Below, piece by piece: positions 9,267 to 18,991 of a stretch of 64,000 nucleotides of DNA (positions are counted from its first letter, which is position 1; the number at the start of each line of letters is the position of its first letter). The stretch spans positions 1,116,001 through 1,180,000 of the forward strand of contig NZ_UHDZ01000001.1 of NCBI RefSeq assembly GCF_900458815.1. The letters are read 5' to 3'. The position numbers were made by a program, and so were the translations under genes. The stretch comes from Staphylococcus saccharolyticus (lineage in GTDB: Bacteria; Bacillota; Bacilli; Staphylococcales; Staphylococcaceae). The notes beneath the pieces are model-generated. The model worked only from the letters and a program-made list of their open reading frames with translations. It did not search any database and was not told where the DNA came from.

Positions 9267-10079
9267 ATGCAAGAAACCCTGTTTATTCGATTTAATGAAG
9301 TTATATTAATTATTTATTTGTTGAGTATCGTATGTTATTTAGTGGATTTTATTAATAAAACCCATAAAATTAGGACCTTAGGTGTTTATTCATTAGGGAT
9401 TGTTTGGATATTACAAACAATCTCTTTATCTATCTTTATTATACAAACGAAACATTTACCATTAGGTTCTATATTTGATGTTTTTTTCGCTTTAACGTGG
9501 ATTATTATTTCACTGTCCTTAGTTTTAAATCTAATTAAAGTGTTAAATTTTTCAGTATTTTTCCTTAATTTAATTGGATTTATACTTATGGCAATGAACA
9601 CTTTTCAACCTAAGCATTACCAGACTCAAGTACAACAAGTTGCTGTGATTAATGAATTACTACTCGTTCACATAGGTTTGGCAGTGTTAAGCTATGCATT
9701 TTTTGCAGTGGCTTTTGTGAATTCATTACTTTACATTATTCAGTATAGAAATTTAAAAGAGAAAAACTTTGATCAAAATTATTTTAGAATAGGCAGTGTA
9801 GCAACACTTGAGTCAATTATATTTTATTCTACTTTGATAGCATGGATTGTATTAATTGTAAGTATTATTTTAGGCGCTCAATGGGGGATATTTTCAGTTG
9901 GGCATCGTATATTCATCGATCCAAAAGTAATGCTTTCATCAGTGATAACGCTTCTATATGGTATTTATATTTTACTACGAATTAAGAAATGGATATCACA
10001 GAGGAATCTTATATACTTCAATATCATATTATTTTGTTTATCCATGATTAACTTATTTTTTACGACACACTTTAGTTAA
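9267..10079 (+). CDS. hemX: HemX-type cytochrome assembly membrane protein
   Basis: A 270-aa polytopic membrane protein with about eight hydrophobic segments, a CcsA/ResC-like member of the cytochrome c assembly family. The family's WG motif appears as GAQWGIFSVGHRIFIDPK. HemX lies between hemA and hemC in Bacillus and Staphylococcus and is reported to lower HemA level rather than catalyse a pathway step. It starts 21 nt after hemA, within the operon. There is no strong ribosome site before the ATG (TGGTGATAAT), so it probably depends on coupling to hemA. Confidence 0.88.
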   Translation: MQETLFIRFNEVILIIYLLSIVCYLVDFINKTHKIRTLGVYSLGIVWILQTISLSIFIIQTKHLPLGSIFDVFFALTWIIISLSLVLNLIKVLNFSVFFLNLIGFILMAMNTFQPKHYQTQVQQVAVINELLLVHIGLAVLSYAFFAVAFVNSLLYIIQYRNLKEKNFDQNYFRIGSVATLESIIFYSTLIAWIVLIVSIILGAQWGIFSVGHRIFIDPKVMLSSVITLLYGIYILLRIKKWISQRNLIYFNIILFCLSMINLFFTTHFS

Positions 10080-10152
10080 GTTATAACTAAACATTTTTAA
10101 AACAATGGATCATTTTTATAACGATTTTTAGTATCTGGGAGGCACTCAACCT

Positions 10153-11079
10153 ATGCGTAAATTAGTTGTTGGATCACGAAGAAGTAAATTGGCTTTAACT
10201 CAAAGTCAACAATTTATCGATAAATTAAAAGAAGTCGATCCTACATTGGAAATAGAAATTAAAGAGATTGTTACGAAGGGTGACAAAATCGTCGATAAAC
10301 AGCTATCCAAAGTTGGGGGTAAAGGTCTTTTTGTCAAAGAAATTCAACACGAATTGTTCAATAAAAATATAGACATGGCAATTCACTCTTTAAAAGATGT
10401 TCCAAGCATTATTCCTAATGGCCTTACATTAGGGTGTATACCTGATAGAGAAGTACCTTTTGATGCTTATATTTCAAAAAATCTTACTCCATTAAGTGAA
10501 TTGACTGAAGGGAGTATTGTTGGAACAAGTTCCTTACGTCGTGGAGCTCAAATCTTATCTAAATATCCTCATTTACAAATTAAGTGGATTCGAGGAAATA
10601 TTGATACCCGTCTAAAAAAGCTTGAAACAGAAGATTATGATGCGATTATTTTAGCAGCTGCTGGTTTAAGAAGAATGGGTTGGTCAGATAATATAGTTAC
10701 TACTTATTTAGATAAAGATATTTTATTACCTGCAATTGGACAAGGAGCACTTGGTATAGAATGTAGAAGTGATGATGAAGAGCTTCTTGAATTACTTTCT
10801 AAAGTGCATAACGAAAATGTTGCACAATGTGTGACTGCAGAACGTACATTCCTATCTGAAATGGATGGAAGTTGCCAAGTTCCAATTGGTGGATATGCAA
10901 CCATGAATAGTGATAAACAAATCGAATTTACTGGTCTTATTATGACACCCGATGGTAAAGAACGGTATGAACACACTATTCAAGGTACTAATCCTGTAAA
11001 ATTAGGAAAAGAGGTAAGTCGTGTATTAAAAGACCAAGGTGCTTATGAAATAATTAGAAAGTTAAATGAAGAAAATTAA
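10153..11079 (+). CDS. hemC: Porphobilinogen deaminase (hydroxymethylbilane synthase)
   Basis: A 308-aa enzyme that polymerises four porphobilinogens to hydroxymethylbilane on a dipyrromethane cofactor. Cys241, the cofactor attachment residue, is present in [14 protein letters not shown]. Substrate-contact motifs [19 protein letters not shown] and [10 protein letters not shown] are intact. Length is normal and the start has GGGAGG upstream. It overlaps the first codons of an upstream-extended hemD frame by 14 nt, so the two are tightly linked. Confidence 0.96.
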   Translation: MRKLVVGSRRSKLALTQSQQFIDKLKEVDPTLEIEIKEIVTKGDKIVDKQLSKVGGKGLFVKEIQHELFNKNIDMAIHSLKDVPSIIPNGLTLGCIPDREVPFDAYISKNLTPLSELTEGSIVGTSSLRRGAQILSKYPHLQIKWIRGNIDTRLKKLETEDYDAIILAAAGLRRMGWSDNIVTTYLDKDILLPAIGQGALGIECRSDDEELLELLSKVHNENVAQCVTAERTFLSEMDGSCQVPIGGYATMNSDKQIEFTGLIMTPDGKERYEHTIQGTNPVKLGKEVSRVLKDQGAYEIIRKLNEEN

Positions 11080-11107
11080 CAACTCTTTTTTAGAGGTGAC
11101 TCATTTT

Positions 11108-11779
11108 ATGAAACCAGTGATAGTTATGACTCAAACAAATCAAATTCAAAGCGATTTAGTTGAAATTATTCATAAACCATTAATTCAGCTACAAAAGCTT
11201 CACTTTAATGAGAATTTGCTAGAGCGTAACTATGACTGGCTTATTTTTTCGTCCAAAAACGCAGTAAAATACTTTTATCACTTTTTAAATAGCGTTAAAG
11301 TTAAAAAGGTAGCTGTCATTGGAAAAAAAACAGCACAGTATTGTCGTGAATTAGGAATCAATGTTGATTTTATTCCAAATGATTTTTCACAAGAAGGTTT
11401 TTTAAAGGAATTTAGAGTACAAAGTGAATCTATATTATTGCCTTCAAGTCAAAAAGCACGACCTAAGTTAGCTCAGCAATTAAAATTGTTTAATGATGTT
11501 GTTAAAATAGATTTATATCGACCTGTGCCACATGAAGAGAATATTCGTCAGGTAAAATGTTTAGCTTGTCATAAGAAGATTGATGCGATAACCTTTTCAA
11601 GTTCTTCAGCTGTTGAGTTTTTCTTTAATGAAGGTACGCATATAAATTTTGAACATTATTTTGCAATAGGAAAACAAACAGCAAATACAATTAAGTACTA
11701 TCATCAGTCAGTAGAAGTTGCAGAAAAGCAAACGTTAGAATTGTTGATTGATAAAATTATAGAAAGTAGGGACAAAAAA
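11108..11779 (+). CDS. hemD: Uroporphyrinogen-III synthase, reading in frame into hemB with no stop codon
   Basis: HemD cyclises hydroxymethylbilane to uroporphyrinogen III. The ~224-residue product has the two-lobed HemD pattern ([13 protein letters not shown] early; [16 protein letters not shown] about residue 160) and starts at ATG 11108 after GAGGTGA. The frame also extends upstream to an ATG at 11066. No stop codon precedes hemB: codons run through ...ESRDKK straight into the hemB ATG. One extra A in the seven-A run at 11774-11780 would give a stop 14 nt into hemB. Either a fusion protein forms, hemB also initiates internally from AGGGAC, or one base is missing here. Confidence 0.85.
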
Positions 11780-12754
11780 ATGAAATTTGATAGACATAGA
11801 AGATTGCGTTCTTCAAAAACAATGCGAGACATAGTGAGAGAAACTCACGTTAGAAAGGAAGATTTAATATATCCTATATTTGTAGTCGAAGAAGATAGTG
11901 TAAAAAGCGAGATTAAATCTTTACCAGGTGTATATCAAATTAGTTTAAACTTATTACATGAAGAAATTAAAGAAGCGTACGATTTGGGTATTAGAGCGAT
12001 TATGTTCTTTGGCGTGCCAAATGAAAAAGATGATGTCGGTTCAGGTGCATACGACCATAATGGTGTTGTACAAGAGGCAACTCGAATTGCGAAAAAATTA
12101 TACAGTGATTTACTTATAGTTGCAGATACATGTTTATGTGAATACACTGATCACGGACATTGTGGTGTCATTGACGATCATACACATGATGTAGATAATG
12201 ATAAATCACTGCCATTATTGGTAAATACAGCTATTTCTCAAGTTGAAGCAGGTGCAGATATTATTGCACCTAGTAATATGATGGATGGGTTTGTTGCTGA
12301 AATTAGGGAAGGATTAGACAAAGCTGGATATCAAAATATTCCTATTATGAGTTATGGCATAAAATATGCTTCTAGCTTTTTCGGTCCGTTCCGTGATGCT
12401 GCAGACTCAGCACCTTCATTTGGAGATAGAAAGACTTATCAAATGGATCCAGCTAACCGCTTAGAGGCACTCAGAGAATTAGAAAGTGACCTCAAAGAAG
12501 GTTGCGATATGATGATTGTTAAACCTGCATTAAGCTATTTAGATATTGTTAGAGATGTTAAAAATAATACGAACGTACCTGTTGTTGCGTATAATGTCAG
12601 TGGCGAATACAGTATGACTAAAGCAGCAGCTCAAAACGGTTGGATTGATGAAGAAAAAATTGTAATGGAACAAATGATTTCAATTAAACGTGCCGGTGCA
12701 GATTTAATTATTACTTATTTTGCGAAAGATATTTGTCGTTATCTAGACAAATAA
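11780..12754 (+). CDS. hemB: Delta-aminolevulinic acid dehydratase (porphobilinogen synthase)
   Basis: HemB condenses two 5-aminolevulinate molecules to porphobilinogen. The 324-aa domain starting [12 protein letters not shown] is full length. The catalytic lysines are Lys195 ([10 protein letters not shown]) and Lys248 ([10 protein letters not shown]), and the zinc cysteines 118, 120 and 128 are present ([15 protein letters not shown]). The active site therefore looks functional. It is in the same frame as hemD without a stop between them. A modest ribosome site (TAGGGA, 7-8 nt upstream) would allow separate initiation. hemL follows after 28 nt with its own AAGGAGG. Confidence 0.95.
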   Translation: MKFDRHRRLRSSKTMRDIVRETHVRKEDLIYPIFVVEEDSVKSEIKSLPGVYQISLNLLHEEIKEAYDLGIRAIMFFGVPNEKDDVGSGAYDHNGVVQEATRIAKKLYSDLLIVADTCLCEYTDHGHCGVIDDHTHDVDNDKSLPLLVNTAISQVEAGADIIAPSNMMDGFVAEIREGLDKAGYQNIPIMSYGIKYASSFFGPFRDAADSAPSFGDRKTYQMDPANRLEALRELESDLKEGCDMMIVKPALSYLDIVRDVKNNTNVPVVAYNVSGEYSMTKAAAQNGWIDEEKIVMEQMISIKRAGADLIITYFAKDICRYLDK

Positions 12755-12782
12755 TTGGATAAATACTAAGGAGGGCCTGAAT

Positions 12783-14066
12783 ATGGGTTATGAAAAATCA
12801 ATTAAAGCTATGAATATAGCTGAAAATTTGATGCCAGGTGGTGTTAACAGTCCAGTAAGAGCATTTAAATCAGTAAATACACCTGCGATTTTTATGGATC
12901 ATGCTGAAGGGTCTAAAATTTATGATATTGATGGCAATGAATACATCGATTATGTCTTGAGTTGGGGACCGTTAATTTTAGGTCATAAAAATAAACAAGT
13001 CATTGAAAAATTACATGAAGTTGTTGATAAGGGTACTAGTTTTGGTGCCTCTACACTACAAGAAAATAAATTAGCAGAATTAGTTATTGAACGTGTTCCG
13101 TCTATTGAAAAAGTAAGAATGGTTTCTTCTGGAACAGAAGCTACTTTAGACACACTCCGTTTAGCTAGAGGATATAATGGACGAAATAAAATTATTAAAT
13201 TTGAAGGATGTTATCACGGTCATAGTGACTCACTTTTAATTAAAGCGGGTTCTGGAGTAGCTACGTTAGGTTTACCAGACTCACCTGGCGTACCTGAAGG
13301 TATTGCTAAAAATACTATTACAGTACCATACAATGATTTAAAATCACTTCGTCTAGCTTTTGAAAAGTATGGTGATGACATTGCAGGTGTTATTGTAGAG
13401 CCAGTTGCAGGTAATATGGGTGTCGTTCCTCCTGTAGAAGGATTTTTACAAGGATTACGTGATATTACGACTGAATATGGTGCTTTACTCATTTTTGATG
13501 AAGTTATGACAGGTTTCCGAATAGGTTATCATTGTGCTCAAGGATATTTCGGTGTAACACCTGATTTAACTTGTTTAGGAAAAGTGATTGGTGGCGGATT
13601 GCCTGTAGGTGCCTTTGGCGGTAAAAAGGAAATTATGGATCAAATTGCACCAGTCGGAACGATTTATCAAGCGGGAACGTTATCAGGAAATCCATTAGCA
13701 ATGACAAGCGGATATGAAACGTTAAGTCAGTTAACACCTGAATCTTACGACTACTTTAATGCTTTAGGTGATATTCTTGAAAAAGGATTAAAAGAAGTGT
13801 TTGCAAAACATAACGTGCCAATTACAGTTAATCGTGCTGGTTCGATGATTGGTTATTTCTTGAATGAAGGGCCAGTGACTAACTTTGAGGAAGCAAATAA
13901 AAGTGATTTAGAACTATTTAGTAACATGTATAGAGAAATGGCTAAAGAAGGAGTATTCTTGCCTCCTTCACAATTCGAAGGTACTTTCTTGTCTATGGCA
14001 CATACTAAAAAAGATATAGAAAAAACTGTTCAGGCATTTGATAATGTGCTTAGTCGAATAGTATGA
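12783..14066 (+). CDS. hemL: Glutamate-1-semialdehyde 2,1-aminomutase
   Basis: A PLP-dependent class III aminotransferase fold of 427 aa that converts glutamate-1-semialdehyde into 5-aminolevulinate, the substrate of HemB. The Schiff-base lysine is Lys267 in [17 protein letters not shown]; the PLP phosphate motif SSGTEAT (115-121) and FDEVMTGFR (238-246) are present. Leu122 replaces a Met I remember as common there (GTEATM), probably tolerable. It is the last gene of hemAXCDBL and is followed by a terminator. Confidence 0.96.
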   Translation: MGYEKSIKAMNIAENLMPGGVNSPVRAFKSVNTPAIFMDHAEGSKIYDIDGNEYIDYVLSWGPLILGHKNKQVIEKLHEVVDKGTSFGASTLQENKLAELVIERVPSIEKVRMVSSGTEATLDTLRLARGYNGRNKIIKFEGCYHGHSDSLLIKAGSGVATLGLPDSPGVPEGIAKNTITVPYNDLKSLRLAFEKYGDDIAGVIVEPVAGNMGVVPPVEGFLQGLRDITTEYGALLIFDEVMTGFRIGYHCAQGYFGVTPDLTCLGKVIGGGLPVGAFGGKKEIMDQIAPVGTIYQAGTLSGNPLAMTSGYETLSQLTPESYDYFNALGDILEKGLKEVFAKHNVPITVNRAGSMIGYFLNEGPVTNFEEANKSDLELFSNMYREMAKEGVFLPPSQFEGTFLSMAHTKKDIEKTVQAFDNVLSRIV

Positions 14067-14098
14067 TAGTTTTAAATTAATTAGCTATATTGTAGTTA

Positions 14099-14136
14099 AG
14101 GCTGGGATAAAACTTGAAAATATCTCAGCCTTTAGT
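14099..14136 (+). terminator. Terminator of the hem operon
   Basis: AAGGCTGGGATA (14099-14110) pairs with TATCTCAGCCTT (14121-14132, one G-T pair) and is followed by a short T-containing tail. Confidence 0.7.
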
Positions 14137-14292
14137 TACATTTCTACAAGTACTACATTATAGTTATATGAAAAAGTTACTAGCCTAAAGCTAATTATAA
14201 CCACGTATAAATAGAAAGCTAATAATTTTTAACACAAAAAATATTCCTTGCATTATTATATGACTCATATATATGAAAGTAGCGTGTTCAAA

Positions 14293-15350
14293 ATGAATCA
14301 CTTACAGAGAAATAATCTTATTATATTAATCACTGCTATCATCATTAGTTTTATTCTAAAAGTTTCACACATTCTGCTACCATTTATGTTTGGACCTATT
14401 ATTGCGACGATTCTATGCGTGCGTGTGTTCAAATTGACAATCAAATGGCTGTTTTGGCTCAGTCAAATGGGTTTGATTTTTTTAGGTATAGAGATAGGTT
14501 CTACTTTTACTAAAAGCGTTATCGGTGATATTAGTAATAATTGGTTAACTATCATTATCGTTACAGTTTTATTAATTGTTATATCACTACTTATTGCTTT
14601 CTTTTTTAAGAAAATTGCAAAGGTTAATATTGAGACTGCTATATTAAGTGTCATTCCAGGTGCCCTAAGTCAAATGCTTATTATTGCTGAAGAAAATAAA
14701 AATGCTAATATTTTAGTTGTAAGATTAACTCAAACCTCTCGTATATATTTGTTGTAATTTTAGTGCCACTCATATCATATTTTTTCAAGATTCATCTAGT
14801 TCAAAAGAAGTGGGTATCAATAGCACGATTCCTTTATCACGTGCCTTAGAGATTTGGCAAATTGTGTTGTTGTTACTCATCATTACTATTGTTTATTTCA
14901 TAATGTCAAAAGTTAATTTTCCTATTAAACAATTGCTTGCTTCTATTGCGGTACTTATAGTGTGGAATTTAACTACCAATTTAACTTTTACTTTAGATTA
15001 TTGGTTATTAGCTATAGCACAATTAATATATGATTCGAATAGGATTGCAAATAGCACACTTATTAAATGATTTAAAAGGAAGAATTGCTGTTGCTATAGC
15101 ATTTCAAAATATGATGCTAATTCTTACAACGTTTATAATGGTTTTAATCATTCATTTATTGACTAATCATTCAATAAATGAGTTGTTTTTAGGAGCAGCA
15201 CCTGGAGGTATGAGTCAGATTGTTTTAGTTGCTATTGCTATCGGTGCAGATGTAGCGATGATATCTAGTTATTATATCTTTAGAATTTTCTTCATATTGT
15301 TTATCATAGCGCCTCTTATTAGTTATTTCTTAAAATTCAAAGTAAAATAA
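14293..15350 (+). pseudogene. AbrB-family polytopic membrane protein, broken by three frameshifts
   Basis: Joined across frames, the segments give a ~350-aa protein of the AbrB-duplication membrane family (PF05145 type), with repeated GPxxA and PGxxSQ motifs: VIPGALSQMLIIAEENK in the first half and GAAPGGMSQIVLVAIAIGAD in the second. The frame breaks near 14746 (one base lost, RIYLL then stop), again in the T-run near 14780, and near 15025 (two bases lost, LIYDSN for LIY-MIRIG). Translation from the first start would stop at 14757. Transport substrate is unknown; some relatives are annotated as ammonia monooxygenase or regulators without good evidence. It follows hemL, as in S. aureus. Confidence 0.82.
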
Positions 15351-15356
15351 TACAGT

Positions 15357-15427
15357 CACCCAAAGTGCTTCTAATAGTTGAATGTTAGCGCAACATTCTA
15401 ATGGTCTCATTTCAAAATCATTGGGTG
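15357..15427. terminator. Nested inverted repeat between convergent genes
   Basis: Outer arms CACCCAA (15357-15363) and TTGGGTG (15421-15427) enclose an inner hairpin GAATGTT (15380-15386) / AACATTC (15392-15398). It sits between the AbrB-like pseudogene and tag, which converge, so a two-way terminator role is plausible. Confidence 0.5.
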
Positions 15428-15456
15428 GTATTATACTTATAATTTAACACTCTGAA

Positions 15457-16017
15457 TTATGAGTGTTTAGGTTTAGCAGAACAACCTTCTAAGTGAGCGT
15501 CGTATAATCCTGCAGCCTCTAAGAAAGTGAAAACAGTGACAGGTCCTAAAAATTTAAAACCGTATTTTTTTAAATCTTTAGAGAGTTGCGTCGCACGTGC
15601 ATCAACATTTTTACGATCTCTTGGTTTTTTATATCCCATATCAATAGGCTTATAATCTACATATGACCATAAGAAATCACTAAAGCTATCATAACCCTCT
15701 TCAATTTTTAGATAACCTTGAGCTTGGCTTACAATAGCTTCTAGTTTTTTACGATTATGGACGATATTAGGAAATTTCATTAATCGATCGATGTCTTTTT
15801 TAGTCATTTGAGAAACTTGCTTTGGATCAAAATAATAAAAGGCTTCTTCATAAGATGCTTTCTTTTTCAAAATTGTCAGCCAAGATAAACCTGCATGTTG
15901 AGATTCCAAAGCCATAAGTTTAAACAAATCTTTGCTGTCGTATAAAGGTTGCCCCCAAAAATAATCATGATACTCTAAATAAACTGGGTCATCAGTGTTA
16001 AAAGCACACTCTTTCAT
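15457..16017 (-). CDS. tag: DNA-3-methyladenine glycosylase I
   Basis: A 186-aa base-excision repair enzyme that removes 3-methyladenine. The zinc-binding residues of the Tag family are visible: Cys4 and His17 at the N-terminus (MKECAF, EYHDYFWG) and the terminal His/Cys pair in DAHLEGC. The central helix-hairpin region contains GLSWLTILKKK. AGGAGG lies 8 nt before the ATG. It is transcribed divergently from the valS leader and convergently with the upstream pseudogene. Complete and apparently functional. Confidence 0.94.
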   Translation of the reverse strand: MKECAFNTDDPVYLEYHDYFWGQPLYDSKDLFKLMALESQHAGLSWLTILKKKASYEEAFYYFDPKQVSQMTKKDIDRLMKFPNIVHNRKKLEAIVSQAQGYLKIEEGYDSFSDFLWSYVDYKPIDMGYKKPRDRKNVDARATQLSKDLKKYGFKFLGPVTVFTFLEAAGLYDAHLEGCSAKPKHS

Positions 16018-16035
16018 AATTTTACCTCCTATACA

Positions 16036-16064
16036 TTGACTTATTCATTCATCCATTATACTAT
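16036..16064 (+). promoter_or_regulatory. Probable promoter of the valS T-box transcript
   Basis: TTGACT (16036-16041), then TACTAT (16059-16064) after 17 nt; TATACT at 16057-16062 gives a 15-nt spacer as an alternative. It lies immediately upstream of the T-box leader. Confidence 0.55.
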
Positions 16065-16071
16065 AAGTGAG

Positions 16072-16330
16072 TAAATGAATATATTATGAGGGAAGAGTAG
16101 GTTCTTATCATTTTAAAGAGAGCATATGGTAGGTGTAAATATGTAAATGATTTTAACTGAAGGTAGCCCTGTATTGAACTTTTACTGAACAACACTGAGT
16201 AAGTAAAAGCGTGTTTGAGCGTTAATCATAATACTTAAGTGCTTGAAGAACTAAGCTTAAATAGTTCTTCTTGAATATAGGTGGTACCACGGAACATCCG
16301 TCCTATTTTTATAGGTCGGATGTTTTTATT
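16072..16330 (+). promoter_or_regulatory. T-box leader of valS
   Basis: The conserved T-box sequence AGGTGGTACCACGG (16279-16292) is followed by a terminator hairpin (AACATCCGTCCTAT / ATAGGTCGGATGTT, about 16293-16323) and T residues. Uncharged tRNA pairing with the T-box bulge stabilises the antiterminator and allows valS transcription. The valine specifier codon should lie in stem I upstream, but I could not fix it by eye. The second base of the motif block differs from the common AGGGTGG. Confidence 0.85.
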
Positions 16331-16350
16331 TATATTAGGAGGTATTTTTA

Positions 16351-18981
16351 ATGGAGATGAAACCAAAATACGATCCAAGAGAAGTTGAAAAGGGTCGTTA
16401 TGACGAATGGGTTAAGAATGGTTACTTTAAACCATCAGAAGATAAATCTAAAGAGGCTTATACAATCGTAATTCCACCCCCAAATGTTACTGGAAAATTA
16501 CATTTAGGACATGCTTGGGATACAACATTACAAGATATTATTACGCGTATGAAACGTATGCAAGGTTATGATACTTTATATCTTCCTGGCATGGATCATG
16601 CAGGTATAGCAACTCAAGCAAAAGTTGAGGCAAAACTGAATGAACAAGGTATATCTAGACATGATTTAGGTAGAGAGAAGTTTTTAGAACAAGCTTGGGA
16701 TTGGAAGGAAGAGTATGCTTCATTCATTAGACAACAATGGGCTAAATTGGGTCTGGGTTTGGACTATAGTAGAGAACGTTTCACTCTTGATAAAGGTTTA
16801 AGTAAAGCTGTAAGAAAAGTGTTTATAGATTTATACAACAAAGGTATTGTCTACAGAGGTGAGAGAATCATCAATTGGGATCCAAAAGCTAGAACAGCTT
16901 TATCAGATATTGAAGTGATTCATGAAGATGTTCAAGGTGCTTTCTATCATTTTAAATATCCATACGTTGATGGAGAAGGTTATATTGAAATAGCTACTAC
17001 TCGTCCAGAAACAATGCTTGGAGATACTGCAATTGTTGTTAATCCAAATGATGAACGTTACAAAGGTGTAATAGGTAAAAAGGTAGTTTTACCAATAGTT
17101 GGTAGGGAGTTGCCAATCTTAGCTGATGAGTATGTTGATATAGAATTTGGTTCAGGTGCTATGAAAGTTACTCCAGCACACGACCCAAATGATTTTGAAA
17201 TTGGTCAAAGACATCAATTGGAAAATATTATTGTCATGGATAAATATGGCAAGATGAATGAGCAAGCAGATAAATACGAAGGAATGGATCGTTTTGAATG
17301 TCGTAAACAGCTTGTTGAAGATTTGAAAGAACAAGATTTAGTTATTAAAATAGAAGAGCATATGCATTCTGTCGGTCACTCTGAGAGATCTGGTGCTATA
17401 GTAGAACCGTATTTATCTACGCAATGGTTTGTAAAAATGAAGCCTTTAGCACAAAGAGCACTAGATAACCAAAAAACTAAAGATAGAATTGACTTTTTCC
17501 CTGGTCGATTTGAAAATACATTTAATAGATGGATGAAGGAAATCAGAGATTGGACAATTTCTCGCCAACTTTGGTGGGGACATCAAATTCCAGCGTGGTA
17601 TCACAAAGAGACTGGTGAAATTTATGTAGGTGAAGATGCACCAAGTGACATTGAAAATTGGGTTCAAGATGAAGATGTACTTGATACATGGTTTTCTAGT
17701 GCATTATGGCCGTTCTCAACACTGGGTTGGCCAGATATTGATGTAGAGGACTTTAAGCGCTATTACCCAACTAATGCTTTGGTCACTGGATATGATATTA
17801 TTTTCTTTTGGGTAGCTAGAATGATTTTCCAAGGATTAGAATTTACGAATACACGTCCATTTAATGATGTATTACTTCACGGATTAGTTAGAGCCGAAGA
17901 TGGTCGTAAAATGAGTAAATCATTAGGTAATGGTGTGGATCCTATGGATGTCATTAATGAATACGGTGCTGATAGTTTAAGATATTTCCTTGCCACTGGA
18001 TCATCTCCTGGACATGATTTACGTTTTTCAACAGAAAAAGTGGAATCAGTTTGGAATTTTATTAATAAAATTTGGAATGCTGCACGTTTTAGTTTAATGA
18101 ATATTGGTGCTGATTTTACAGTAGATGATATTGACTTAACTGGAGATTTATCATTAGCAGATAAATGGATATTAACACGTTTAAATGAAACAATAAGTAC
18201 GGTAACTGAATTAAGTGATAAATATGAATTTGGTGAAGTAGGTCGAGCTTTATATAACTTTATCTGGGATGAGTTTTGTGATTGGTACATCGAAATGAGT
18301 AAAATACCAATGAACGGTGAGGACGAATCGCAAAAGCAAACTACTCGTTCTGTTTTAAGTTATGTGTTGGATAAAATAATGAAGATGTTGCATCCATTTA
18401 TGCCTTTTGTTACAGAAAGTATTTGGCGAAGTTTACCTCATAAAGGGGAGACAATAGTTAATGCAGAATGGCCAACTGTAAAAGAAACATTAATGTTTGA
18501 AGAAAGTAAGCAAACAATGCAACAATTAGTTGAAATCATTAAATCTGTTCGTCAATCAAGAGTGGAAGTGAATACACCACTTTCTAAATCAATTCCTATC
18601 TTAATTCAAACTAAAGATGAAACGGCGACTCAAACACTTAAAGATAATACAAGTTATCTTAACAAGTTCTGTAATCCAAGTGATTTAACAATTGATACAG
18701 AGATTTCTATACCTGAAAAAGCGATGACTTCAGTTGTTGTAGCAGGTAAAGTTGTTTTACCTCTTGAAGGCCTCATTAATATGGACAAGGAAATTGCTCG
18801 CCTAGAAAAAGAATTAGACAAGCTTCAAAGTGAGTTAGATAGAGTAGATAAAAAATTATCAAATGAAAACTTTGTTAATAAAGCTCCAGAGAGAATTATT
18901 AATGAAGAAAAAGAAAAGCAACGACATTATCAAGAAAAATATAATGGAGTTAAATCAAGAATCGAACAATTAAAAGCATAG
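16351..18981 (+). CDS. valS: Valyl-tRNA synthetase
   Basis: A class Ia synthetase of 876 aa. The HIGH motif appears in [20 protein letters not shown] (~43-62) and KMSKS in [14 protein letters not shown] (~515-528). The editing domain (residues ~180-340, with [12 protein letters not shown]) hydrolyses Thr-tRNA(Val). The C-terminal coiled coil (~805-875, [19 protein letters not shown]) is typical of ValRS. AGGAGG precedes the ATG. The T-box leader couples expression to valine-tRNA charging. folC follows with the valS stop inside its ribosome site, so they form an operon. Confidence 0.97.
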   Translation: MEMKPKYDPREVEKGRYDEWVKNGYFKPSEDKSKEAYTIVIPPPNVTGKLHLGHAWDTTLQDIITRMKRMQGYDTLYLPGMDHAGIATQAKVEAKLNEQGISRHDLGREKFLEQAWDWKEEYASFIRQQWAKLGLGLDYSRERFTLDKGLSKAVRKVFIDLYNKGIVYRGERIINWDPKARTALSDIEVIHEDVQGAFYHFKYPYVDGEGYIEIATTRPETMLGDTAIVVNPNDERYKGVIGKKVVLPIVGRELPILADEYVDIEFGSGAMKVTPAHDPNDFEIGQRHQLENIIVMDKYGKMNEQADKYEGMDRFECRKQLVEDLKEQDLVIKIEEHMHSVGHSERSGAIVEPYLSTQWFVKMKPLAQRALDNQKTKDRIDFFPGRFENTFNRWMKEIRDWTISRQLWWGHQIPAWYHKETGEIYVGEDAPSDIENWVQDEDVLDTWFSSALWPFSTLGWPDIDVEDFKRYYPTNALVTGYDIIFFWVARMIFQGLEFTNTRPFNDVLLHGLVRAEDGRKMSKSLGNGVDPMDVINEYGADSLRYFLATGSSPGHDLRFSTEKVESVWNFINKIWNAARFSLMNIGADFTVDDIDLTGDLSLADKWILTRLNETISTVTELSDKYEFGEVGRALYNFIWDEFCDWYIEMSKIPMNGEDESQKQTTRSVLSYVLDKIMKMLHPFMPFVTESIWRSLPHKGETIVNAEWPTVKETLMFEESKQTMQQLVEIIKSVRQSRVEVNTPLSKSIPILIQTKDETATQTLKDNTSYLNKFCNPSDLTIDTEISIPEKAMTSVVVAGKVVLPLEGLINMDKEIARLEKELDKLQSELDRVDKKLSNENFVNKAPERIINEEKEKQRHYQEKYNGVKSRIEQLKA

Positions 18982-18991
18982 GAGTATGATC

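Noticed and set aside
14248-14292. Upstream ATG at 14248 as the true start of the AbrB-like gene
   Set aside because: The added residues (MHYYMTHIYESSVFK) are not family-like; ATG 14293 fits the usual N-terminus.
17877-18290. 137-codon reverse-strand frame inside valS
   Set aside because: Fully inside a conserved essential gene on the opposite strand; no start signal and no family resemblance.
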